Of a stretch of DNA of 64,000 nt, positions 22,151 to 32,481 are shown in pieces. A model generated the notes under the pieces. It was not told the origin of the DNA. It ran no database searches and was given only the letters and a program-made list of their open reading frames with translations. The stretch comes from Hyphomicrobiales bacterium (GTDB lineage Bacteria; Pseudomonadota; Alphaproteobacteria; MED-G09): the NCBI GenBank assembly GCA_028339975.1, contig JAOLDG010000003.1, positions 1 to 64,000 of the forward strand. Reading direction: 5' to 3'. The number at the start of each line of letters is the position of its first letter. The stretch's first letter is position 1. A program made the position numbers and the translations under genes.

Positions 22151-23035
22151 ATGGCTAATTTAAAAGAACTTAGAAATAGAATAACGAGTGTTACTTCAAC
22201 TCAAAAAATTACTCGTGCAATGCAAATGGTTGCGGCTTCTAAATTAAGAAAAGCTCAGGAAGCAGTTGAGGCCACTAGACCATACTCCGATAAGCTTTCT
22301 ACTGTGGTAGGAAATCTATCCAAGGAGATGGATGGTGATGATAATGCACCAGAACTATTGGTTGGGAATGGTAATTCTGAACGCTATTTGTTTGTTGTTG
22401 CAACATCTGAAAGAGGTTTGTGCGGTGGCTTTAATTCATCAATTACCAGGCTAGCCTCTAAAAGCGCTAGGAGTTTGATTAAAAAGGGTAAAGATGTAAA
22501 ATTTATTTGTGTAGGGAAAAAAGGTAAGGCCGCATTATCACGTGAGTTCGGCGAAAGTATTATTGAATTTTTTGATTTTTCAGATGTTCGTAATCTTGGT
22601 TTCGCTGAGGGAGATTCAATAGCGAAAAAAATTATCTCACTTTTTAATGAGGATAGCTTTGATGTTTGTCAACTTTACTATTCTAAATTTGAGTCTGTAC
22701 TTACTCAAATACCAACAGAACAAACTATTATCCCTTTTGGACTAAACAATGAAAGTAATGAAGATATTGTAGCCCAAGAAGCTTGTTATGAGTATGAACC
22801 TGATGAAGTTGATATTCTAAAAGACCTTTTACCAAAAAATCTTTCAATTCAAGTATTCAGAGCATTATTAGAAAATTTTGCTAGCGAACAAGGTGCAAGA
22901 ATGAGCGCTATGGATAACGCAACAAGAAATGCTAATGAAATGATCGATAAATTAAAGATTACATATAATCGATCAAGACAAGCGACTATAACTTCTGAAT
23001 TAATTGAAATTATTTCAGGCGCAGAAGCTCTTTAA
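22151..23035 (+). CDS. atpG: ATP synthase F1 gamma subunit
   Basis: The gamma subunit is the central rotor shaft of F1. The long N-terminal helix begins LRNRITSVTSTQKITRAMQMVAASKLRKAQ, and the C-terminal helix ends in MDNATRNANEMIDKL, TYNRSRQATITSELIEIISGAEAL, both diagnostic. SERGLCGGFNSSI lies in the middle domain. It has 294 residues. It is located between atpA and atpD. Confidence 0.97.
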   Translation: MANLKELRNRITSVTSTQKITRAMQMVAASKLRKAQEAVEATRPYSDKLSTVVGNLSKEMDGDDNAPELLVGNGNSERYLFVVATSERGLCGGFNSSITRLASKSARSLIKKGKDVKFICVGKKGKAALSREFGESIIEFFDFSDVRNLGFAEGDSIAKKIISLFNEDSFDVCQLYYSKFESVLTQIPTEQTIIPFGLNNESNEDIVAQEACYEYEPDEVDILKDLLPKNLSIQVFRALLENFASEQGARMSAMDNATRNANEMIDKLKITYNRSRQATITSELIEIISGAEAL

Positions 23036-24478
<1,443 letters not shown>

Positions 24479-24483
24479 CCACT

Positions 24484-24870
24484 ATGGATACTAAAATAAA
24501 TTTTGATTTTGTTTCTCCCGAAGAGCTTATTGTTTCATCAGAGGTGGATATGGTTCTTATTCCTGCAAAAGAAGGTGATGCAGGAATTTTACCTAATCAC
24601 GCACCCTACATGACCGTTCTTCGCCAAGGTATTGTGGAAGTTACTTTTGATAAGGATAATATTAAAAGCTATCTTGTAGAAGGTGGATTTGCCGATGTTA
24701 CTCCAGACAAGATCACTATCCTTGCTGAGAGTTCCTTAAATTTAACCGATATTAATAAATCTGCACTTCTAGTTGAATTGGACAGCATTGAAGAAAAAAT
24801 TACTAACGCAAGTGACCTTGATAGAGAGATATTAATTGAACGAAAGTCTTTAATGGAAAATTTTAGCTAG
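24484..24870 (+). CDS. atpC: ATP synthase F1 epsilon subunit
   Basis: The epsilon subunit couples rotor to F0 ring and inhibits ATP hydrolysis. The beta-sandwich shows VSPEELIVSSEVDMVLIPAKEGDAGILPNHAP, typical of the family, with the G-I-LPNHAP loop. It has 128 residues with a short C-terminal helix. The last gene of the atp operon, its 3' end overlaps the convergent rppH gene by eight bases. Confidence 0.95.
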   Translation: MDTKINFDFVSPEELIVSSEVDMVLIPAKEGDAGILPNHAPYMTVLRQGIVEVTFDKDNIKSYLVEGGFADVTPDKITILAESSLNLTDINKSALLVELDSIEEKITNASDLDREILIERKSLMENFS

Positions 24871-25378
24871 TTTTATTTTTTTCTATCTCACTAATAAAGA
24901 TATTTACTAATTGTAGGTATAAGGGTCGTTTAAAATCAACAACTAAATCTGGCATAGTTTTTAAGTCTCTCCAGCACCATTCATCAAATTCAGGCGTATG
25001 ATTATTTAAGTTAAACTCGCTGTCACTACCATTAAATTTCATTAAAAACCATTTTTGTTCTTGACCTTTAAACCCTTTTAAAACCTTTCCTATTAACTCA
25101 TTTGGAAGCCTATATTCGAGCCAATTTTCAAATTCAAATAATACTTCGGCTGACCTTGTGCCTGTTTCTTCCTCTAGTTCTCTGAAGGCCGCTTCTATTG
25201 GTCTCTCACCTTCATCAATACCCCCTTGTGGCATTTGCCATAAATTCTTTTCTCCATCCCTCACACCTGGACTTATTTTTCTTTTTCCAGTCCAGACAAA
25301 GCCATCATCTCTTATTAGAATAATTCCTACTGCTTTTCTCATTTTTAAGTCTTCAATATTATGATTTTTATCATTCAT
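24863..25378 (-). CDS. rppH: RNA pyrophosphohydrolase RppH (Nudix)
   Basis: RppH removes pyrophosphate from the 5' end of mRNA and so triggers RNase E decay. The Nudix box runs from GGIDEGERP to EETGT (residues 52-74), with the RELEEE metal ligands. The N-terminal RKAVGIILIRDDGFVWTGKR and C-terminal EFDEWCWRDL fit the alphaproteobacterial RppH. The first 12 residues are variable and the second Met (residue 13) is an alternative start. It starts right after the ctpA stop. Confidence 0.92.
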   Translation of the reverse strand: MNDKNHNIEDLKMRKAVGIILIRDDGFVWTGKRKISPGVRDGEKNLWQMPQGGIDEGERPIEAAFRELEEETGTRSAEVLFEFENWLEYRLPNELIGKVLKGFKGQEQKWFLMKFNGSDSEFNLNNHTPEFDEWCWRDLKTMPDLVVDFKRPLYLQLVNIFISEIEKNKTS

Positions 25379-26698
25379 TTAGTTAATCTCGTGAGTTTCG
25401 ATTATTTTTTCATTTAAATCTGATAAGATTTCTATGGCCTGAATTAATTGTGTGTCTTTATCCTCATCCCTAGGAATATAAGCTGAAGAACCTGATTGTA
25501 TTTTTTCTATTTCTTTATTCTCAATATGTTGATTGAGTTGAGTTTCGCCTACTTGAAATACTTCTGAAGTTAAATCATCTTCAATTTTTTGGTTCAGGAT
25601 AATATCCGGTGTAATACCTTTTGCCTGTATTGATTTTCCTGAGGGTGTGAAATACTCCGCTGTTGTTAACTTAACTGCTCCATATTTTTCTTTTGCAGAA
25701 AAAAATAGTTTATTTTTAGTAAGCGGGAATAATGTTTGAACAGAACCCTTCCCAAAGGTCTTTGTTCCTAAAATAATTGCCCTATTGTTATCCTGTAATG
25801 CTCCTGCAACTATTTCTGAGGCTGAGGCTGAACCACCATTTACTAAAACTATAAGGGGTTTATTTGAAATTATATCACCACGCCTTGCTTTATATTCATT
25901 TATTGTTTCTTCAAATCTTGGCCTTTTCGTTGATACGATAGTACCTTTGCCAATAAAGAAATTTGAAACTTCGATTGCTTGACCTAGTAAGCCTCCAGGA
26001 TTCCGTCTTAAATCAAGAATATAGCTTTCTATATTAACTAAGGGATTAGATTCAAGTTTCATAATTTCATTATATAATTTTCCTGCTGTTTTTTCATTAA
26101 AGGCAGAGACTCTAAGGTATCCAATATTTTCTTTAGCACCTTCTACCCTAGTCAGTATCCCAGGAATCTTAATAATCTCTCTAATGATTTTTATATCAAA
26201 ACCTTCATCGATACCGTCTCTTGCTATTGTAATTTCTATGGCAGTATTTGGCTTACCTCTCATCAGCTCAACAGCATCTGAAAGATTCTTTCCTATTATT
26301 GCCTCTTTATTAATATGTGTAATATAGTCACCTTCAGTAATACCTGCCCTATAAGCGGGAGTTCCATCTATTGGAGAAATTACTTTTACCAACCCTTTTT
26401 CCATGGTGACCTCGATTCCAAGTCCTCCAAATTCACCCCTAGTATCATTTTTTAGTTCGCTAAAATTTTTAGGATTGAGATAAATAGAATGTGGGTCAAG
26501 GGACTGAAGCATTCCATTGATAGCAGACTCAACAATTTCATCTTCATTGGTTTCATCAATATATTCATCTTTAACGAGCTCAATAACCGATTGAAGAAGA
26601 TTTTTGTTTTCTTGAGAAAGTTCATCTGAAGCAAGAAGGTTTAGGGAAAATCCAACCACCATTAATGCTACTAATAAAATTCTTTGTAATTGGTACAT
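25379..26698 (-). CDS. ctpA: C-terminal processing peptidase (S41) CtpA
   Basis: A periplasmic tail-specific serine protease. From the chosen start the N terminus MYQLQRILLVALMVVGFSLNLLAS is a signal peptide. A PDZ domain follows (RGEFGGLGIEV onward), then the protease core with DLRRNPGGLL, the Ser-bearing NGGSASASEIVAGAL and the Lys-bearing TFGKGSVQT, which form the Ser-Lys dyad. The frame extends nine codons further upstream, but the ATG at 26698 has GGAAG upstream and gives a clean signal peptide (439 residues). The murein-hydrolase gene often next to ctpA is absent. Confidence 0.93.
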   Translation of the reverse strand: MYQLQRILLVALMVVGFSLNLLASDELSQENKNLLQSVIELVKDEYIDETNEDEIVESAINGMLQSLDPHSIYLNPKNFSELKNDTRGEFGGLGIEVTMEKGLVKVISPIDGTPAYRAGITEGDYITHINKEAIIGKNLSDAVELMRGKPNTAIEITIARDGIDEGFDIKIIREIIKIPGILTRVEGAKENIGYLRVSAFNEKTAGKLYNEIMKLESNPLVNIESYILDLRRNPGGLLGQAIEVSNFFIGKGTIVSTKRPRFEETINEYKARRGDIISNKPLIVLVNGGSASASEIVAGALQDNNRAIILGTKTFGKGSVQTLFPLTKNKLFFSAKEKYGAVKLTTAEYFTPSGKSIQAKGITPDIILNQKIEDDLTSEVFQVGETQLNQHIENKEIEKIQSGSSAYIPRDEDKDTQLIQAIEILSDLNEKIIETHEIN

Positions 26699-26756
26699 CT
26701 CAAACTCTTCCTTTACTAGTCTCAATTATTTAAACTATATAAATAATAAGCTCTAA

Positions 26757-27236
26757 TTAATTTCTGTGGTACGGGTGATTTTTTATTATGGTGATTCCTC
26801 TATATAATTGCTCTACTAGCATTACCCTTAGCAACATATGAGGCCATGTAACCTTTCCAAGAGAAATACTTTGGTTTGATTTCTCTATAAGGTTTCTTTT
26901 AAACCCATCAGGTCCCCCGATAAAAAAAACCATTTCCTTATAATCCAATAATTTATTTGATAAAAGTTCAGCAATCTCAATTGAACTAATGCTGCCTCCA
27001 GTTTCATCGAGAAAAATATTATAATTATCTTTTTTTAAATTTTTTTCTAAGAATTTACTTTCTTCTTCTCTGCGATCAGTAGGAGAATTTTTTTTTGATA
27101 CTGATCCTTCATTAATCGTGAGGTTATTTATACCAATTGTTTTTCCTAATTTTATTATTCTTTTCTTATAATCGCTTTGTATTTCTAAAAGAGGGTTATT
27201 TTTTAATCTCCCTATCGAAACAATATTTAGATCCAT
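26757..27236 (-). CDS. rlmH: 23S rRNA pseudouridine1915 N3-methyltransferase RlmH
   Basis: RlmH is a small SPOUT methyltransferase that modifies pseudouridine 1915 in helix 69. The SAM pocket motif FFIGGPDGF and the C-terminal LLRVMLVEQLYRGITIIKNHPYHRN are diagnostic. It has 159 residues. It sits one base after rsfS; both act on the ribosome, and the pairing is widely conserved. Confidence 0.95.
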   Translation of the reverse strand: MDLNIVSIGRLKNNPLLEIQSDYKKRIIKLGKTIGINNLTINEGSVSKKNSPTDRREEESKFLEKNLKKDNYNIFLDETGGSISSIEIAELLSNKLLDYKEMVFFIGGPDGFKRNLIEKSNQSISLGKVTWPHMLLRVMLVEQLYRGITIIKNHPYHRN

Positions 27237-27237
27237 T

Positions 27238-27582
27238 TTATATGTTATTTGACTTTATTTCTAAGGATGGCGACCATAGTTTTTCAAGGTCATAAAATTC
27301 TCTAACCTCTTCTCTGAAGAGATGGACTATAATATCGCCTCCATCTATTAAAACCCAATCACCTTTTTCTAGTCCTTCAGCATTTATGCTTTTTAGCCCA
27401 TAATCTTTTAAATTATCAACAATCCTTTGAGCAAGAGAAGAAACATGCCTACTCGATGTACCAGTTGCAATAACTAAATGATCTGCAATATCGGACTTTC
27501 CTTCCATTGGGATTGAGGTAATATCTTGAGCTTTATTATCATCCAGATTGGATATGATTTCTTTTAATAATTTTTTACTCAC
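27238..27582 (-). CDS. rsfS: Ribosomal silencing factor RsfS
   Basis: RsfS binds L14 and prevents subunit joining under starvation. The core DHLVIATGTSSRHVSSLAQRI (about 32-52), GLEKGDWVLIDGGDIIVHLF and REFYDLEKLW are characteristic. It has 114 residues. It overlaps the end of nadD by four bases, so the two are probably co-translated. Confidence 0.94.
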   Translation of the reverse strand: MSKKLLKEIISNLDDNKAQDITSIPMEGKSDIADHLVIATGTSSRHVSSLAQRIVDNLKDYGLKSINAEGLEKGDWVLIDGGDIIVHLFREEVREFYDLEKLWSPSLEIKSNNI

Positions 27583-28166
27583 ATTTCTCTCCTGATCCTT
27601 GTTGAGGAGATATCATTCATTGGCCCATTAATAAAGGTAAAACATGGAGTTTCTTCATTAATTAAATCCTTAGAGTTTTTTTCATCAATTTTTTTTGCAT
27701 ATTTTCTCAATCTTTGTTCAACATCCGAAAGCGGATTTGTTGCCCTAGGGTAAATTGCCAAAGGTATTTTACTGATAAACTCTTTCCAGTTTTTCCACTC
27801 ATCAATCTGTGCGGCATTATCAGAACCCATTATCCAAATAAATTTTTCCGTAGGGTATGTTTCCTGAAAAATCCTAACTGTATCAGATGAGTATTGAGTT
27901 TTTATTGTCTTTTCAATATCAGTGACTAAAAATTTTGGTGAATTAGCGATATTTTTAGCACTTTCTAGTCTCTCATGTAGAGGCATTAGGATATTTTTAT
28001 CCTTTAATGGATTGTGAGGAGAAACAAGCCAGATTACTAAATCTAAATCTAAAGATTTGCATGCCTCATTTGCCACCTGGAAATGCCACTCATGAGCTGG
28101 ATTAAAAGATCCACCAAAAAGGCCCACTTTTGATTTCTTTGGTATAATGATTTCATTTAATAGCAT
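27579..28166 (-). CDS. nadD: Nicotinate-nucleotide adenylyltransferase NadD
   Basis: NadD adenylates nicotinate mononucleotide in NAD synthesis. KVGLFGGSFNPAHEWHF (about 12-28) is the HxxH-type nucleotidyltransferase motif; the second position reads EWH where most homologues have GH, a mild variation. WIMGSDNAAQIDEWKNW and ISSTRIRREM, the ISST(x)IR signature, complete it. It has 195 residues. It is followed by rsfS. Confidence 0.94.
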   Translation of the reverse strand: MLLNEIIIPKKSKVGLFGGSFNPAHEWHFQVANEACKSLDLDLVIWLVSPHNPLKDKNILMPLHERLESAKNIANSPKFLVTDIEKTIKTQYSSDTVRIFQETYPTEKFIWIMGSDNAAQIDEWKNWKEFISKIPLAIYPRATNPLSDVEQRLRKYAKKIDEKNSKDLINEETPCFTFINGPMNDISSTRIRREM

Positions 28167-28174
28167 ATTTCTTG

Positions 28175-29440
28175 TTAAGACCTTACTTGTCCTGATCCAC
28201 GTACAATATATTTAAATGTAGTTAATTGTTCAACCCCAACTGGACCTCTAGCATGGAATTTCCCAGTTGCTATTCCAATCTCAGCACCCATTCCAAATTC
28301 ACCGCCATCAGCAAATTGTGTAGATGTGTTATGCATAACTATTGCGCTATCTATTCCCTTTAGAAAAATTTCCGCTGTATTGTTGTTTTCAGTTATTATT
28401 GAATCTGTATGATTTGTAGAGTGTTTGTTAATATGATCAATTGCACCTGAAATTCCTTTAACTATTTTTATACTAATAATTGAATCAAGGTATTCAGTAT
28501 CCCAATCTGATGGTTTTGCGAGAATAATATTATTTAAAAGCTCTGTACTTCTTTCACAGCCTCTTACTTCACAACCAGATTCTTTCAAAGCCTTATTTAA
28601 CTTAGGAAGGAAATCTGAAGCCTTATCTTCATCAATAAGTAATGTTTCTGCTGCACCACAGATACCTGTTCTTCTCATTTTAGCATTTATAGTTATATTT
28701 ATTGCTTTCTCAATATCTGCATCTTTATCAACATATAAATGGCAAATACCTTCTAGATGTCCAAAAACAGGAATTTTTGCTTCATTTTGGACTCTTTCTA
28801 CGAGACTTTTTCCGCCTCTAGGTACAACAACATCTATCGAGTTATCCAGGCCTGATAAAAGATACCCAACAGCACTTCTATCGGTTGTTGGAATGATTTG
28901 TATTGAATGTTCAGGAAGATTCGACTGGATTAAGCCTTCCTTTAAAAAGTTATAAATTGCACTAGATGAGTGATAGCTCTCTGAGCCCCCTCTTAGAATA
29001 ACTGCGTTACCGGCTTTAATGCATAATGCTCCAGCATCAGCAGTCACGTTAGGCCTACTCTCGTATATAACGGCAATAACTCCGAGAGGAGTTCTAATTC
29101 TTTCTATGTCTAGCCCATTAGGTCTTTTCCATCTTGCGATTTGTTGTCCCACTGGATCTTTAAGTTTTTCAATTGCCCTCAGTCCATCTGACATCGATTT
29201 AATTCTTTCATCATTTAAAATCAATCTATCTAGAAATGATTTTGATATATTATTTTCTTTAGCTTTTTTGATATCTAGATTATTTGCTTCTAAAATTTTT
29301 TTAGTACCCCTATCAATACTATTGGCCATATTAGTTAAAGATTCATTTTTTTGTTGCGTTGAAGCCAAAGCTAGACTTTGGGATGACTTCCTTGCATTCA
29401 GCCCCATCTCTAATAATATTTTTTCTATTTCTTTAGACAT
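28175..29440 (-). CDS. proA: Gamma-glutamyl phosphate reductase ProA
   Basis: ProA reduces gamma-glutamyl phosphate to glutamate semialdehyde, the second step of proline synthesis. It belongs to the aldehyde dehydrogenase superfamily. The catalytic Cys is in [13 protein letters not shown], and [16 protein letters not shown] and [14 protein letters not shown] are family signatures. [22 protein letters not shown] lies near the C terminus. It has 421 residues. It begins immediately after the proB stop, so the two are co-transcribed. Confidence 0.96.
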   Translation of the reverse strand: MSKEIEKILLEMGLNARKSSQSLALASTQQKNESLTNMANSIDRGTKKILEANNLDIKKAKENNISKSFLDRLILNDERIKSMSDGLRAIEKLKDPVGQQIARWKRPNGLDIERIRTPLGVIAVIYESRPNVTADAGALCIKAGNAVILRGGSESYHSSSAIYNFLKEGLIQSNLPEHSIQIIPTTDRSAVGYLLSGLDNSIDVVVPRGGKSLVERVQNEAKIPVFGHLEGICHLYVDKDADIEKAINITINAKMRRTGICGAAETLLIDEDKASDFLPKLNKALKESGCEVRGCERSTELLNNIILAKPSDWDTEYLDSIISIKIVKGISGAIDHINKHSTNHTDSIITENNNTAEIFLKGIDSAIVMHNTSTQFADGGEFGMGAEIGIATGKFHARGPVGVEQLTTFKYIVRGSGQVRS

Positions 29441-30565
29441 TTACTTCTCTTGTTCAACTGTAAATACAAGATTATCCTTGTGTATTATTTCTGGTTTATC
29501 CATATAACCTAAGATAGATTTTATTTCCTCAGATTTTTTTCCTATTATTTTTTTTAGATCTTTTGAGCTATAATTTGAAAGACCTCTCGCTATTTCGATA
29601 TTTTTGTTATTAAAAATAAGCAATGTATCCCCTTTGTCAAAGTCTCCTTCTATACTTGTAACGCCTGCCGCAAGTAAGCTATTTCCGGATAGCAGAGCTT
29701 TGCTAGCGCCTGGGTCAGAAAATATTGTTCCGCTAGGCTTGAGTTGTCCGGATAGCCAAATTTTTAATGAATTTTTTGATGCTGTCTCAGGATTAAACCA
29801 AGTACAATTGACGCCTTTTTTAATTGATAGCAATGGTTCAATATTATTCCCTGATGCTATAACCATACTACTTCCTGCTGACATACAAATTTTTGCTGCC
29901 TCAAGTTTTGTTATCATTCCTCCGCTTCCTAACTGACTAGCATCTCCAGCCATTGACATTATTTCCTCACTAATTTCACTCACTTCTTTGATAAGCTCAC
30001 TTTTCTCATCTTTTGGATCTTTGGAATATAAACCATTTACATTTGATAACAATATAAGACAATCGGCCGATAGCATTCCTGCTACTCTTGCCGCAAGTCG
30101 GTCATTATCTCCATAACGTATTTCAGCAGTTGCAACAGTGTCATTTTCATTAATTATAGGGATATAGTTGTTTTTCAGTAACTCTTCAAAAGTAGATCGA
30201 GCATTTAGATAGCGTCTTCTATTTTCTGTATCATCTGCCGTTATTAAAATTTGTGCTATTTTTAAATCTCTTTTTTCAAGAGAATTTTTCCATCCATTGA
30301 TTAATTTAATTTGACCTATTGAGGATGCTGCCTGACTTTCAGATAAAGATAGGCTATTTTTATTTTTATTAATTATATTACCAAGCGATACGGCACCAGA
30401 TGAAACAATAATTATTTCTTTATTTTTATTACGAAGTTCAAGAAGATCAGAGGCAATTATATCTAAAAAGCCTTCATTTATATTACCATCTTTGCTTGTA
30501 ACAAGAGATGATCCAACCTTTATCACAATCCTTGATGCTTCAGATATATTATTTATGGCGACCAT
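29441..30565 (-). CDS. proB: Glutamate 5-kinase ProB with PUA domain
   Basis: ProB phosphorylates glutamate to start proline synthesis and is the usual point of proline feedback inhibition. The amino-acid kinase domain shows RIVIKVGSSLV, VSSGAVSLG, NENDTVATAEIRYGDNDRLAARVA and GSGGMITKLEAAK. A C-terminal PUA domain follows (about residues 275-360), giving 374 residues, the full-length two-domain form. Its start lies inside the end of obgE (13-base overlap). Confidence 0.96.
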   Translation of the reverse strand: MVAINNISEASRIVIKVGSSLVTSKDGNINEGFLDIIASDLLELRNKNKEIIIVSSGAVSLGNIINKNKNSLSLSESQAASSIGQIKLINGWKNSLEKRDLKIAQILITADDTENRRRYLNARSTFEELLKNNYIPIINENDTVATAEIRYGDNDRLAARVAGMLSADCLILLSNVNGLYSKDPKDEKSELIKEVSEISEEIMSMAGDASQLGSGGMITKLEAAKICMSAGSSMVIASGNNIEPLLSIKKGVNCTWFNPETASKNSLKIWLSGQLKPSGTIFSDPGASKALLSGNSLLAAGVTSIEGDFDKGDTLLIFNNKNIEIARGLSNYSSKDLKKIIGKKSEEIKSILGYMDKPEIIHKDNLVFTVEQEK

Positions 30566-31575
30566 TTTTTTGTATCTTCTTTTGTTTTCTTTTCTTCTAT
30601 AACATTTAATACTTTATTTAAGACTTCTTCCAGACCTTTATTTGCAACAGATGATATTGGAAAGACTTTCTTTCCTGTTTTTTCCTGTAGTAAACGAATT
30701 TTATCATTTATTTCTTTTTCATTTAAACCATCAATTTTGGATATAGCAATTATCTCATCTTTTTGAGAAAGCTCATCTGAATATGATTCAACCTCATGTC
30801 TAACGGTTTTCCAATCCTCATATGGATTCTCAGAAAAAGAATCTATTAGGTGTATTAGAGTACTACACCGTTCTACGTGTCCTAAAAATCTATCACCTAA
30901 ACCTTTACCGTCATGGGCGCCTTCAATTAATCCGGGTATGTCGGCAATTGTTATTTCCTTTGATTTATGACTAGCAATCCCAAGAACAGGGTTAAGTGTG
31001 GTAAAGGGATAGTCTGCAACCTTTGGTCTCGCTGCGCTTATTGAGGAAATTAGAGTGGATTTACCAGCATTTGGTAATCCTATCAATCCAACATCTGCTA
31101 TTAATTTTAATCTCAGCCAGATACATCTCTCTTCGCCAGCTAGACCTGCATTTGCCTTTCGCGGAGCTTGATTATTTGGTCCTTTAAAATGACTATTCCC
31201 AAAACCTCCATTTCCACCTTCAAGAATTAATAGTTTCTGTTTAACTCTTTTTAAATCTGCAATAACTGTTTTGTTATCTTTTTCTAATATAATTGTTCCC
31301 TTTGGAACATTAATTATAATATCTTGTCCATTTGCTCCTGTTTTCTCGCTTCCCTTTCCATCTTCCCCACTTTTTGCACTAAAATGTTGCTTAAATCTAA
31401 AATCAATTAATGTGTTCAAACCATCGACACATTCTATGATTACATTTCCACCTCTTCCTCCGTCACCCCCATTTGGGCCACCAAACTCAAGATATTTTTC
31501 ACGACGGAAGCTAACGCATCCATTTCCACCTTTTCCGGAGTTAATAAAAAGTCTTGCTTGGTCAAGGAACTTCAT
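30553..31575 (-). CDS. obgE: Obg-family GTPase ObgE/CgtA
   Basis: ObgE is a GTPase of 50S assembly and stringent control. The glycine-rich Obg fold is clear (SGKGGNGCVSFRREK, GGPNGGDGGRGG). The G domain follows: GLPNAGKST (G1), DIPGLIEGAHDGKGLG (G3), and ISKIDGLNE in place of the canonical NKID-type G4. The 340-residue protein lacks the long C-terminal extension found in some Obg proteins. It lies downstream of rplU-rpmA, the classic L21-L27-Obg arrangement. Confidence 0.95.
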   Translation of the reverse strand: MKFLDQARLFINSGKGGNGCVSFRREKYLEFGGPNGGDGGRGGNVIIECVDGLNTLIDFRFKQHFSAKSGEDGKGSEKTGANGQDIIINVPKGTIILEKDNKTVIADLKRVKQKLLILEGGNGGFGNSHFKGPNNQAPRKANAGLAGEERCIWLRLKLIADVGLIGLPNAGKSTLISSISAARPKVADYPFTTLNPVLGIASHKSKEITIADIPGLIEGAHDGKGLGDRFLGHVERCSTLIHLIDSFSENPYEDWKTVRHEVESYSDELSQKDEIIAISKIDGLNEKEINDKIRLLQEKTGKKVFPISSVANKGLEEVLNKVLNVIEEKKTKEDTKKWSP

Positions 31576-31638
31576 AACCTATCTCATAATCAATAAATTT
31601 ATAAAATGTATAGAACTATGAACTGGATAAATTAAAAT

Positions 31639-31908
31639 TTAATTAGTTTTTTCAGCAATAGGGTCAACAGAAATAACTGGACCACCTGTTCTTAGCTTTT
31701 TGAAACTAACGGTTCCCTCAATTAGAGAAAAGATTGTATGATCTCTTCCTAAACCAACATTTTTTCCGGGTTGCCATTTAGTTCCTCTTTGGCGAACAAT
31801 TATATTTCCAGGAATAACAGCTTCACCACCGAATTTTTTTACACCCAACCTTCTACCGGCTGAATCTCTTCCATTTCTTGATGAACCACCTGCTTTTTTA
31901 TGCGCCAT
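31639..31908 (-). CDS. rpmA: 50S ribosomal protein L27
   Basis: L27 reaches toward the peptidyl-transferase centre. The N terminus [16 protein letters not shown] and the following [30 protein letters not shown] are nearly invariant features. It has 89 residues, the normal length. It starts three bases after the rplU stop in the rplU-rpmA-obgE unit. Confidence 0.97.
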   Translation of the reverse strand: MAHKKAGGSSRNGRDSAGRRLGVKKFGGEAVIPGNIIVRQRGTKWQPGKNVGLGRDHTIFSLIEGTVSFKKLRTGGPVISVDPIAEKTN

Positions 31909-31911
31909 TTT

Positions 31912-32379
31912 TTACTCCTCAGTCTTTTTTATCTTAACCGACCTAGTTTTGGTAGCAGCCTTTACTGTCTTCTTTGCTGCAGTCTTTTTTTCTGCGGCTG
32001 CTTTTTTTACAGGAGCATCTTTTTTTGGAGAAGCATCTGTTTCTTTTGCAGCAACTTTTTTAGTTTCTTTTTCTTTTATATCAACAATTTTTAACATTGT
32101 TAAATGCTGCTGATGACCATTTTTTCTTCTATAATTATGTCTTCTTTTCTTTTTGAAGACAATTATTTTTTCAGCACGAGTTTGTTCAATAACTTCGGCA
32201 TTGACAACAGCCCCTTTTATAATTGGATCACCAAGTATTGGGTCGCCTTTTCCACCAATCATAAGAACTTCATTTAGATTGATTTTATCACCAGTTTCAC
32301 CTGTTAGTTTTTCAACTGAAATAACATCATCTTTTGAAACTTTATATTGTTTTCCACCACTGCGAATTACTGCGTACAT
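31912..32379 (-). CDS. rplU: 50S ribosomal protein L21 with Lys/Ala-rich C-terminal tail
   Basis: L21 is a primary 23S-rRNA-binding protein. The conserved domain (about residues 1-103) shows [24 protein letters not shown] and [20 protein letters not shown]. The remaining 50 or so residues form a Lys/Ala/Thr-rich tail ([20 protein letters not shown]) without a known fold. Such tails occur in other alphaproteobacterial L21 proteins. It is the first gene of the minus-strand ribosomal unit and has a good sigma70-type promoter at 32431-32458. Confidence 0.95.
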   Translation of the reverse strand: MYAVIRSGGKQYKVSKDDVISVEKLTGETGDKINLNEVLMIGGKGDPILGDPIIKGAVVNAEVIEQTRAEKIIVFKKKRRHNYRRKNGHQQHLTMLKIVDIKEKETKKVAAKETDASPKKDAPVKKAAAEKKTAAKKTVKAATKTRSVKIKKTEE

Positions 32380-32430
32380 TGTAAATATCCATTCATATAC
32401 AAAGGAACTAAAATTTCCCCTAGGGGCGCA

Positions 32431-32458
32431 AATATAACCTTAAGTGAGTAGGTGTCAA
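32431..32458 (-). promoter_or_regulatory. Sigma70-type promoter for rplU-rpmA-obgE
   Basis: Read on the minus strand, TTGACA (32458-32453) and TATATT (32436-32431) are separated by 16 bases. Transcription would begin near 32424. A 10-bp palindrome, CCCCTAGGGG (32417-32426), spans that point; it could be an operator or the first hairpin of the L21 leader. Confidence 0.65.
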
Positions 32459-32481
32459 TCATATTATAAGTAAAACATAAT

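Noticed and set aside
29019-29507. 162-codon open frame opposite proA
   Set aside because: Hydrophobic-looking but antisense to the conserved proA N-terminal half; shadow frame.
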